A stretch of 5,333 nt of DNA from Spirochaetaceae bacterium. GTDB lineage: Bacteria; Spirochaetota; Spirochaetia; Treponematales; Breznakiellaceae. Positions 1 through 4,592 of this stretch are shown one piece after another; position 1 is the stretch's first letter; each line of letters opens with the position of its first letter. Location of the stretch: NCBI GenBank assembly GCA_031284295.1, contig JAITAE010000187.1, positions 1 to 5,333 of the forward strand, written 5' to 3'. The position numbers and the translations under genes were made by a program. The notes below the pieces were generated by a model that saw only the letters and a list, made by a program, of their open reading frames with translations, ran no database searches and was not told the DNA's origin.

Positions 1-77
1 GCTGCGGAACAGAGGCCGCAACCGTCACATCTTGCCTCGTCAACCTTGATGACCTTCCGCAGGGTGCGGGGTTTCAT
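1..77 (-). CDS. 4Fe-4S ferredoxin-like protein, N-terminal fragment (cut by window edge)
   Basis: Reading the minus strand from ATG at 77-75 gives an open frame of 25 codons plus two bases to the window edge. The peptide starts MKPRTLRKVIKVDEARCDGC and continues GLCSA. The C-x2-C-x2-C pattern (Cys17, Cys20, Cys23) right after a short beta-strand-like KVIKVDE is typical of the start of a 4Fe-4S ferredoxin domain; the fourth Cys would lie just outside the window. The ATG overlaps the fba stop as ATGA, so translation is probably coupled to fba and the two share an mRNA. Only a weak AGG lies upstream (6 nt spacing). The family includes small electron carriers and larger multidomain iron-sulfur proteins, and the fragment cannot tell which. 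The iron-sulfur assignment rests on the Cys spacing and is fairly safe; the exact function is unknown. Confidence 0.72.
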   Translation of the reverse strand, partial: MKPRTLRKVIKVDEARCDGCGLCSA

Positions 78-1072
78 GCTTTGCCTGCGGAACCCAGTAC
101 GTTTTTGTTTTTTTCAGAATACATTTTTTTCAGTTCATCGCGGGCTGGGCCTAAATACTTGCGGGGATCAAACTCCGTTGGATTTTCGGCAAAGACCTTG
201 CGAATCATCGCGGTCATCGCGAGCCGCCCGTCGCTGTCTATATTGATTTTGCAGACGGCGCTCTTTGCCGCTTTGCGAAGCTGTTCTTCCGGTATACCGA
301 CCGAGTCGGGAAGCTTGCCGCCGTACTGTTCGATGATTCTGACATACTCAATCGGTACGGAGGATGATCCGTGCAGGACTATCGGGAAACCGGGAATTTT
401 CTTTTCGATTTCGGCAAGTATGTCAAAGCGGAGCGGAGGAGGTATCAGTATGCCGTTTGCATCGCGCGTGCACTGTTCAGGCTTGAATTTTGTGCGCCCG
501 TGGCTCGTTCCTATCGAGATCGCAAGCGAATCGACTTTTGTCTTGCCGACAAAATCGATAACTTCCTCAGGCTGGGTATAGTGGGAATGCTCGGAACTTA
601 CATCATCTTCAACGCCGGCAAGTACGCCCAATTCTCCCTCAACAGTAATGTAATCTTTTTGTGAATGGGCAAAATCGCAGACCTTTTTTGTCAGCGTTAC
701 ATTCTCGTCGTAAGGCAGATACGAGCCGTCTATCATCACACTGGAAAAACCTGTTTCTATACAATTCTTGCAAAGTTCAAAGCTGTCACCGTGATCAAGA
801 TGCAGAGCAACGGGAATGTCGCAGCCCAACTCGTGGGCGTACTCAATCGCGCCGCGCGCCATGTTTTTCAACAGATTCTGATTCGCATACTTCCGCGCTC
901 CCGATGAAACCTGCAGGATTACCGGTGATTTTGTCTCTACGCAGGCCTGAATTATCGCCTGCATCTGCTCCATATTGTTAAAGTTGTAAGCAGGCACGGC
1001 AAATCCGCCACTAATTGCCTTTTTAAACATTTCTTTGGTATTAACTAGTCCCAATTCTTTATAAGATGTCAT
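74..1072 (-). CDS. fba: Class II fructose-bisphosphate aldolase
   Basis: This cytoplasmic Zn-dependent enzyme reversibly cleaves fructose 1,6-bisphosphate to dihydroxyacetone phosphate and glyceraldehyde 3-phosphate in glycolysis and gluconeogenesis. The 332-aa product is full length for class II. Visible motifs are N-terminal FAVPAYNFNN (24-33), HLDHG (91-95; catalytic Asp93 and Zn ligand His94), VEGELG (144-149), GTSHG (188-192; Zn ligand His191), LHGSS (233-237; Zn ligand His234) and the phosphate-binding NIDSD (277-281). No key residue is missing. The ATG at 1072 has AAGGAG six bases upstream. A consensus-like promoter sits at the end of adk, so fba is probably transcribed both from that promoter and by readthrough. 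Its stop overlaps the ATG of the iron-sulfur gene. Identity is very secure. Confidence 0.97.
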   Translation of the reverse strand: MTSYKELGLVNTKEMFKKAISGGFAVPAYNFNNMEQMQAIIQACVETKSPVILQVSSGARKYANQNLLKNMARGAIEYAHELGCDIPVALHLDHGDSFELCKNCIETGFSSVMIDGSYLPYDENVTLTKKVCDFAHSQKDYITVEGELGVLAGVEDDVSSEHSHYTQPEEVIDFVGKTKVDSLAISIGTSHGRTKFKPEQCTRDANGILIPPPLRFDILAEIEKKIPGFPIVLHGSSSVPIEYVRIIEQYGGKLPDSVGIPEEQLRKAAKSAVCKINIDSDGRLAMTAMIRKVFAENPTEFDPRKYLGPARDELKKMYSEKNKNVLGSAGKA

Positions 1073-1078
1073 AAAATG

Positions 1079-1084
1079 CTCCTT
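1079..1084 (-). promoter_or_regulatory. Ribosome binding site of fba
   Basis: The minus strand reads AAGGAG, six bases before the fba ATG at 1072. This supports the chosen start. Confidence 0.85.
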
Positions 1085-1104
1085 AGTATAAAATACTTTC
1101 AGTA

Positions 1105-1133
1105 ATTATAGAAATATGCGGACAGTCGGTCAA
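1105..1133 (-). promoter_or_regulatory. Sigma-70-type promoter for fba, overlapping the adk stop
   Basis: On the minus strand there is TTGACC (1133-1128, five of six matches to the -35 consensus), a spacer of exactly 17 nt, and a perfect TATAAT (1110-1105). Transcription would start near 1098, giving a leader of about 26 nt that contains the fba ribosome binding site. The adk stop TGA (1132-1130) lies inside the -35 hexamer, so the promoter is embedded in the end of adk. Inferred from sequence only. Confidence 0.8.
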
Positions 1134-1759
1134 GGCTGCAGGAGTTTTTTTACATTTTCTACGATAAGGTCGACATTCGGGCGTGCGTCAATATTAGTCA
1201 AAAGCCCCTTATTGCGATAGTATTCGATCAAAGGGGCAGTCTGTTCACGGTATACATCGAGACGTTTTTTCACAGCCTCCGCCTTGTCGTCTTCGCGCGT
1301 ATATATCTCTCCGCCGCACTTGCCGCAAACACCGTCTTTTCCGGGTGGATTAAACGTTTTATGCCAGTTAAAACCACATTTGCGGCAAACGAGCCGTCCG
1401 GAAAGCCGCTCTATTACAACGCTGTCGGGAACATCGAAATTTATCACCCTGTCAACGCTGGAAAAAGCGGCCAGCGCTTCCGCCTGCGTTATGGTCCGCG
1501 GAAAACCGTCAAGGATGTAAGAATCTTTCACGTCTTCCCGCGCAAGCCGTTCCCTTATCAGGCCAATCGTTGTACTGTCATCGACAAGTTTTCCCGCATC
1601 GATTATGGACTTCACCTTAAGCCCAAGTGGACTGGCCGACGATATAGCCTCACGGAAGATATTGCCTGTGCTGATGTGCGGCGCGTTCAAAAGTCCCGTT
1701 ATCTTTACCGCAAGAGTCCCTTTACCCGCGCCTGGCGGCCCCAAAAAAACAAGTTTCAT
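1130..1759 (-). CDS. adk: Adenylate kinase (zinc-type LID)
   Basis: This cytoplasmic enzyme interconverts ATP + AMP and 2 ADP. The product is 209 aa, normal for long-form bacterial Adk. Motifs: P-loop GPPGAGKGT (7-15), ISTGNIFR (29-36) at the AMP site, DGFPRT (84-89), RLSGR (118-122), and REDD (155-158), which supplies LID arginine and aspartate residues. The LID carries Cys125-x2-Cys128 and Cys145-x2-Cys148, the four-Cys metal-binding type. The ATG at 1759 is chosen because AAGGAG lies five bases upstream and the P-loop follows at once. The frame is open further back to a GTG at 1858, but that adds 33 residues unlike Adk. The gene follows zapA after 136 bp and precedes fba by 57 bp. The upstream gap holds inverted repeats next to the ribosome binding site. 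Identity is very secure. Confidence 0.97.
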   Translation of the reverse strand: MKLVFLGPPGAGKGTLAVKITGLLNAPHISTGNIFREAISSASPLGLKVKSIIDAGKLVDDSTTIGLIRERLAREDVKDSYILDGFPRTITQAEALAAFSSVDRVINFDVPDSVVIERLSGRLVCRKCGFNWHKTFNPPGKDGVCGKCGGEIYTREDDKAEAVKKRLDVYREQTAPLIEYYRNKGLLTNIDARPNVDLIVENVKKLLQP

Positions 1760-1764
1760 AAAAA

Positions 1765-1770
1765 CTCCTT
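1765..1770 (-). promoter_or_regulatory. Ribosome binding site of adk (decides the start)
   Basis: The minus strand reads AAGGAG with five bases to the ATG at 1759. It fixes the start at the residue just before the P-loop strand and argues against the longer GTG-initiated frame from 1858. Confidence 0.85.
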
Positions 1771-1808
1771 TTTGCGGTGGGGTCTGCTTCTCCGCCGCAA
1801 ATTTTGCG
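1771..1808 (-). promoter_or_regulatory. Alternative inverted repeats in the adk leader
   Basis: On the minus strand the segments CGCAAA (1808-1803), TTTGCGG (1801-1795) and CCGCAAA (1777-1771) follow one another. The middle segment can pair with the first (five pairs with a 3-nt loop in RNA, a 13-base near-palindrome in DNA) or with the third (seven pairs, then a C/A mismatch and two G-C pairs, around an 11-nt loop). The third segment abuts the AAGGAG of adk. The two structures exclude each other, so a translational switch or a protein-binding dyad is possible. The complementarity is visible; any function is inference. Confidence 0.4.
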
Positions 1809-1895
1809 TACAAACTCGTCTGCCATAAATATACGCTCTCCGCGATGGAAATATTCACAACAAAGCTGGAACCGGACGCGGTGCGGTAACTCAGG

Positions 1896-2204
1896 CTAAA
1901 TTCCTTTTGGCAAGGCGTTCTCTATTCTGTCTATCAGGTCCAACGTAAGCTCCTCAGCCTGAATGGAATTGAACACGCCAAGGCCGGTGTTTTCGCGTGC
2001 GCGCAGTTTTTCAACCTCATCGCAGAGCAGGAAACCGGCTATTATAGCCGTTTTGAGTGGATCATCCAGGCCGGTTGTCCTTTGCGCATTTTCTACAACA
2101 CGGCGGTACTTATCAAGAAGAATTTTCAGGTAAAAAGCATCTTCATCAACCGTGATAGAAAATGATGTTCCAAGCAGATCGACACGAAGGTCGCTTTTCG
2201 GCAT
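1896..2204 (-). CDS. zapA: Cell division protein ZapA
   Basis: ZapA is a cytosolic FtsZ-binding protein that bundles FtsZ filaments and stabilises the Z-ring. The 102-aa product has the family's normal length and layout: an N-terminal beta region with DLRVDLLGTSFSITVDED (5-22), a short helix with YLKILLDKYRRVV (25-37), then AAxxxAFxL-like positions around KTAIIAGFLLCDEVEKLRAR (51-70) leading into a long C-terminal helix that in ZapA forms the tetramer coiled coil. The ATG at 2204 has no clear Shine-Dalgarno. It lies three bases after the TAA of the upstream coiled-coil gene and in the same frame, so translation is probably coupled to that gene. The pairing mirrors the functional link of ZapA with coiled-coil partners such as ZapB. 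Identity is good, though ZapA sequences diverge strongly. Confidence 0.85.
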   Translation of the reverse strand: MPKSDLRVDLLGTSFSITVDEDAFYLKILLDKYRRVVENAQRTTGLDDPLKTAIIAGFLLCDEVEKLRARENTGLGVFNSIQAEELTLDLIDRIENALPKGI

Positions 2205-2216
2205 TTTTTAAAAAAT
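2203..2216. repeat. Perfect 14-bp A/T palindrome at the coiled-coil gene/zapA junction
   Basis: The 14 bases form one A, six T, six A and one T, an exact palindrome. It covers the last codon and stop of the coiled-coil gene and the first base pairs of the zapA start. It replaces the place where a zapA ribosome binding site would be expected. Such a T6A6 run is prone to slippage and may keep the start unstructured; no function is demonstrated. Confidence 0.6.
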
Positions 2217-2687
2217 ATCCAATTCCGATGCGGGTACATCATCATCATCTTCCGCCGTCAAGGTTTCCGAGTCTGTATCTGCGGCGGCGCAATCCCTTTC
2301 AAGTTTTTCCGGCAAGGACTGGGCAGTGTGGACATGGTGTGGGTTTGCTTCAGCATCGCCGGTAATGTCCACAGGATTATCCGGTTTCTCCGGCGCATTT
2401 AAACGCGCCGGATGCGGTGAAGCGCCGCCCCCTGTAACCGGCGTTATCGTTCTATGCACATCGTCTTCAAACTGGTTTAAGCGGTCGAGAGCGGATAAAA
2501 TACCCTCTTCAATGCGCCCCTGGTCTTCCTTGAAACGTTGAATCAGCACTTCAAGCTCATCAATGCGTGTTTGGTAGCTATCCAGTTTATTTTTTAACAA
2601 GGTATTTTCATCGGTAAGCTTGTTTATATAATCAATAGCCTTGGCTACCTTTGATTCAAGCTGCCGTGCCTGCTCTACCGTTACCAT
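2208..2687 (-). CDS. Coiled-coil protein with acidic disordered tail, putative ZapA partner
   Basis: I do not recognise a named family with certainty; the closest idea is a ZapB-like division protein. With ATG at 2687 the product is 159 aa. Residues about 4-78 form an almost unbroken amphipathic helix with heptad-spaced hydrophobics (for example Leu10, Val14, Ile18, Ile21, Leu35, Ile42, Leu45, Ile49, Phe52, Ile59, Ile63, Leu67, Leu70, Phe73), so a parallel or antiparallel coiled coil is likely. Residues 83-150 are rich in Pro, Gly, Ala, His and Asp and look disordered, with an acidic patch EDDDD (146-150). The protein ends in ELDIF. There is no signal peptide or membrane segment. It lies 4 bp after rplT and 3 bp before zapA, in frame with zapA. 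Cell-division role is inferred from the coiled coil and the neighbour; it could instead be an unrelated structural protein. Confidence 0.8.
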   Translation of the reverse strand: MVTVEQARQLESKVAKAIDYINKLTDENTLLKNKLDSYQTRIDELEVLIQRFKEDQGRIEEGILSALDRLNQFEDDVHRTITPVTGGGASPHPARLNAPEKPDNPVDITGDAEANPHHVHTAQSLPEKLERDCAAADTDSETLTAEDDDDVPASELDIF

Positions 2688-2691
2688 ACCG

Positions 2692-3051
2692 TCAAGCTCC
2701 CAGCGCGGATTTTGCGCGTTCAACTATAGCTTTAAAGGCCGCCGTATCCTCAATGGCAAGGTTGGAAAGGGCCTTGCGGTTAATCGTTATACCCGCTTTG
2801 TTGAGACCGTCAACAAGACGTGAATAACTAAGCCCCAATGGACGTACGGCGGCATTTATACGGATTATCCATATACGGCGAAAGTTCGATTTTCTGTCCC
2901 GTCTGTCGCGGTAGGCATAAGAAAGCGCCTTAGCAACCGCGTCTTTGGCGGTTTTATAGTTGGAATGACGCCGCCCCCAGTAGCCCTTTGCCTGTTTCAG
3001 TATCTTTTTTCTGTGTTCTTTACGTTTTGAACCATCAATCGCTCTTGACAT
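2692..3051 (-). CDS. rplT: 50S ribosomal protein L20
   Basis: L20 binds 23S rRNA early and is needed for assembly of the large subunit; in Escherichia coli and Bacillus it also represses its own operon by binding mRNA. The 119-aa length is typical. Family signatures are visible: [14 protein letters not shown] (15-28), the central [20 protein letters not shown] (41-60) followed by [19 protein letters not shown] (61-79), and [15 protein letters not shown] (93-107). The N-terminal extension is Lys/Arg-rich, as expected for the rRNA-threading tail. The ATG at 3051 has a GGGGG-containing ribosome binding site about eight bases upstream. It follows rpmI by 12 bp and precedes the coiled-coil gene by 4 bp, so it belongs to the infC operon. 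Identity is secure. Confidence 0.98.
   Translation of the reverse strand: MSRAIDGSKRKEHRKKILKQAKGYWGRRHSNYKTAKDAVAKALSYAYRDRRDRKSNFRRIWIIRINAAVRPLGLSYSRLVDGLNKAGITINRKALSNLAIEDTAAFKAIVERAKSALGA
2697..2700 (-). promoter_or_regulatory. Ribosome binding site of the coiled-coil gene (decides the start)
   Basis: GGAG on the minus strand lies nine bases before the ATG at 2687 and within the last codons of rplT. The longer frame begins with TTG at 2723, would overlap rplT by 32 bp and lacks a good ribosome binding site, so 2687 is preferred. Confidence 0.75.
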
Positions 3052-3063
3052 ACTCTTAACCCC

Positions 3064-3264
3064 CTAACCGTTAGGTAACAGTTTCTTTTTGATTACCGGT
3101 ACATTTTCTTTTGCCAAAATACCGGCATGGCGCAGGTTGCGCTTTCTTTTTGTAGATTTTTTTGTAAGGATATGCCGCAAATTCTGCTTTTTGTACTTAA
3201 CCTTACCTGTCCCGGTAAAAGAAAAACGCTTTGCCGCGCTTTTTCGTGTTTTCATTTTAGGCAT
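3064..3264 (-). CDS. rpmI: 50S ribosomal protein L35
   Basis: L35 is a small basic protein of the large ribosomal subunit. The 66-aa product carries the family signature [13 protein letters not shown] at 2-14, a central very basic stretch ([14 protein letters not shown], about 35-48) and a Lys-rich end. The ATG at 3264 has GGGAG seven bases upstream. It sits between infC and rplT, the standard bacterial order. The 133-bp spacer before it is GC-rich and can form several hairpins; in E. coli the equivalent region is where L20 blocks rpmI translation, so similar control is conceivable here. Identity is secure. Confidence 0.98.
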   Translation of the reverse strand: MPKMKTRKSAAKRFSFTGTGKVKYKKQNLRHILTKKSTKRKRNLRHAGILAKENVPVIKKKLLPNG

Positions 3265-3306
3265 TCAACAACTCCCTGTTTCTGTTTTTGAACATTCATT
3301 CGCAAT

Positions 3307-3395
3307 GGGGTCTACTACCCCGCCGCAAGCTCATTTGCCGCGCAACGCGCGCCCTCCGCAGATGGGATGTTCATATATAACTGCCGCCGCGGAGG
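3307..3395 (-). promoter_or_regulatory. Structured infC-rpmI spacer, candidate autoregulatory leader
   Basis: The minus-strand RNA of the spacer can form at least three stems: CCTCCGC (3395-3389) with GCGGAGG (3359-3353) around a 29-nt loop; a 5-bp CGCGC/GCGCG stem with a 3-nt loop just after it (about 3349-3337); and GGGGT/ACCCC (3321-3307) with a 5-nt loop. The region is clearly richer in G and C than the AU-rich rpmI ribosome binding region that follows. No run of T follows any stem, so it does not look like an intrinsic terminator. L20-mediated autoregulation at this junction is known in E. coli; extension to this sequence is inference. Confidence 0.4.
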
Positions 3396-3397
3396 CC

Positions 3398-3913
3398 CTA
3401 TTTTTTTGATTTCGGACTCAGGATCATCGACATAAAGCGCCCTTCCATAGCGGGCGCCCTGTCCATCACATACTCACCCTCAATCCTTGCCAAAACATCC
3501 TTCAAAACCACCAGACCCAACTCGGTATGCGCCAACTCCCTGCCGCGAAACCGAATGGTAACCTTTACTTTATTACCCTCGCATAGAAATTCCTTGATAT
3601 GCTTAGATTTAAAATCTATATCATGTTCATCAATCTTGGGCTGCATACGGATTTCTTTAAGCTTAAGAAGTTTTTGACGTTTTTTTGAATCACGAACTTT
3701 CTTTTCATTTTCAAATTTGTACTTGCCGTAATTCATAATCTTGACAACCGGCGGCATAGACTGCGGGGCAACCTCCACCAGATCAAGGCCTTCTTCTTTA
3801 GCCAGAGCCAACGCATCATAGGTGGACATTACTTTTTGCTCACCTTCACCGGTTATCAACCGGACTTCGCGCACCCTTATCTGCTCATTTATCCGTAAAT
3901 CTTTTTCAGCCAA
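3398..3913 (-). CDS. infC: Translation initiation factor IF-3
   Basis: IF-3 binds the 30S subunit, prevents premature 50S joining and checks the start codon and initiator tRNA. The 171-aa product is normal length. The N-domain begins with [16 protein letters not shown] (5-20) and contains the family signature [15 protein letters not shown] (54-68), followed by the Lys-rich linker (about 69-88) and the C-domain with [13 protein letters not shown] (86-98), RFRGRE (121-126) and the typical [11 protein letters not shown] end (157-167). The start is TTG at 3913, with AGGAGG only four bases upstream. An in-frame TGA four codons back rules out a longer protein, and no ATG or GTG occurs at the N-terminus. 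Non-ATG starts are common in infC and permit self-control in E. coli, where the codon is AUU. A strong promoter lies just upstream. Identity is secure. Confidence 0.97.
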   Translation of the reverse strand: MAEKDLRINEQIRVREVRLITGEGEQKVMSTYDALALAKEEGLDLVEVAPQSMPPVVKIMNYGKYKFENEKKVRDSKKRQKLLKLKEIRMQPKIDEHDIDFKSKHIKEFLCEGNKVKVTIRFRGRELAHTELGLVVLKDVLARIEGEYVMDRAPAMEGRFMSMILSPKSKK

Positions 3914-3917
3914 CTGC

Positions 3918-3923
3918 CCTCCT
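3918..3923 (-). promoter_or_regulatory. Ribosome binding site of infC
   Basis: A perfect AGGAGG lies four bases before the TTG at 3913. The spacing is shorter than usual (about 5-9). The in-frame TGA at 3925-3923 and absence of other start codons make this TTG the only reasonable start. Confidence 0.8.
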
Positions 3924-3959
3924 CACCGGTAAAACGGGTTAACACCGTATAATGCGCTA

Positions 3960-3988
3960 ATTATAACGCGGATATACAATTCCCACAA
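3960..3988 (-). promoter_or_regulatory. Sigma-70-type promoter for infC-rpmI-rplT and downstream genes
   Basis: The minus strand shows TTGTGG (3988-3983, four of six matches), a spacer of exactly 17 nt and a perfect TATAAT (3965-3960). A start near 3953 gives a leader of about 40 nt before infC. The 148-bp gap between cheW and infC is the expected place for the operon promoter. Inferred from sequence only. Confidence 0.75.
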
Positions 3989-3991
3989 GTA

Positions 3992-4006
3992 GGTTTTACA
4001 AAAACC
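3992..4006. repeat. Small dyad just upstream of the infC promoter
   Basis: A perfect 6-bp inverted repeat (GGTTTT and AAAACC with three bases between) ends three bases upstream of the -35 hexamer. It lacks a T-run and so is not a good terminator for cheW. It could be a regulator site or an A/T-rich upstream promoter element, or chance. Confidence 0.3.
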
Positions 4007-4061
4007 GCAACACAATGAAACAATAATTTTTTACCATCCAATAAGCTTGGTCCCAATAGAG

Positions 4062-4535
4062 TCATTGTTTTTTTATTTCGAGCAGTTTTTGCAGTTCTTT
4101 TAGATTAAAAAGGTTCCGTATATTAAGAATGATGAGATAGCCGTCCTCCTGCCGTACAACACCCTGGACATACTCCGCCCCGATACCGCTTAACATTTGA
4201 GGCGGCGGCTGGATATCGTTCTTTTCGATTGTAACGACACGGGAGACCCGGTCTATGACGACACCCAGCTTCATTCCGTCAATATCAAGTATCACAAAAC
4301 CCGCCGAAATCTCATCTTCCGGCGCGACTTCCCTTTTTTTCAGCGCAAAACGTTTATGCAAGTTGATAACGGGTATGATTTCGCTACGCAGGTTGAAAAA
4401 ACCTTCGACATAGTACGGGGCATTCGGTACAGTCCTGATGGACTGTACCCGGACGATCTCTTTGACATCGAGAATATCAACCCCATAAAGTTCATCGGCA
4501 AGTTGAAAAGTAACCATTTGTAACTGTTCAGCCAT
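4062..4535 (-). CDS. cheW: Chemotaxis coupling protein CheW
   Basis: CheW links chemoreceptors to the kinase CheA in membrane-associated arrays. The 157-aa product is a single CheW domain of normal length. It starts with QMVTFQLADELYGVDI (6-21), the usual first beta strands, continues with VKEIVRV (24-30) and the core motif FFNLRSEIIPVINL (46-59), and ends with GVVRQEDGYLIILNIRNLF (125-143). The usual NLRG is NLRS here (Ser51), a mild deviation. The ATG at 4535 is preferred over the GTG at 4541 because GGGG lies seven bases before the ATG but only one base before the GTG. A near-consensus promoter gives an unusually short leader. It stands apart from other chemotaxis genes in this window. Identity is secure; which receptor system it serves is unknown. 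Confidence 0.96.
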   Translation of the reverse strand: MAEQLQMVTFQLADELYGVDILDVKEIVRVQSIRTVPNAPYYVEGFFNLRSEIIPVINLHKRFALKKREVAPEDEISAGFVILDIDGMKLGVVIDRVSRVVTIEKNDIQPPPQMLSGIGAEYVQGVVRQEDGYLIILNIRNLFNLKELQKLLEIKKQ

Positions 4536-4542
4536 AAACACG

Positions 4543-4546
4543 CCCC
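4543..4546 (-). promoter_or_regulatory. Ribosome binding site of cheW (decides the start)
   Basis: GGGG on the minus strand is seven bases from the ATG at 4535 and only one base from the alternative GTG at 4541, so the ATG is the likely start. Confidence 0.65.
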
Positions 4547-4554
4547 ATTTTTTT

Positions 4555-4583
4555 AGTATATATAAGATTCATTAGCATGACAA
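4555..4583 (-). promoter_or_regulatory. Sigma-70-type promoter for cheW
   Basis: The minus strand reads TTGTCA (4583-4578, five of six matches), a spacer of exactly 17 nt and TATACT (4560-4555, five of six). A start about seven bases later (near 4548) leaves a leader of about 13 nt that barely includes the ribosome binding site. The promoter begins nine bases after the oadB stop codon. The sigma-70 pattern differs from the sigma-28 type often used for motility genes. Inferred from sequence only. Confidence 0.78.
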
Positions 4584-4592
4584 GACCGCGCG

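Noticed and set aside
81..581. Long open frame on the plus strand (166 codons) opposite fba
   Set aside because: It is a mirror of the conserved aldolase; the product is low-complexity and Ser-rich with no convincing ribosome binding site or family features.
1722..1826. Possible 34-codon leader peptide on the minus strand overlapping the adk start out of frame
   Set aside because: The nearest GGAG is about 11 bases from its ATG, the peptide has no regulatory codon run, and overlap with adk is easily due to chance.
1760..1858. N-terminal extension of adenylate kinase from a GTG at 1858
   Set aside because: Adk normally begins a few residues before its P-loop, and AAGGAG is ideally placed for the ATG at 1759. 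The extra residues overlap leader inverted repeats.
1802..1895. Separate promoter for adk in the zapA-adk gap
   Set aside because: TATATT near 1832 has no acceptable -35 at 16-18 nt; other combinations match poorly. Transcription from the infC operon or an atypical promoter remains possible.
3975..4003. Second promoter with TTGTAA upstream of infC
   Set aside because: At 17-nt spacing the -10 would be TGTATA, a poor match, while the neighbouring TTGTGG/TATAAT pair fits far better.
4021..4061. Possible intrinsic terminator after cheW
   Set aside because: Only a 4-bp CCAA/TTGG stem is present and no T-run follows on the minus strand.
4584..4592. Terminator after oadB
   Set aside because: The few bases between the oadB stop and the cheW promoter contain no stem and T-run.
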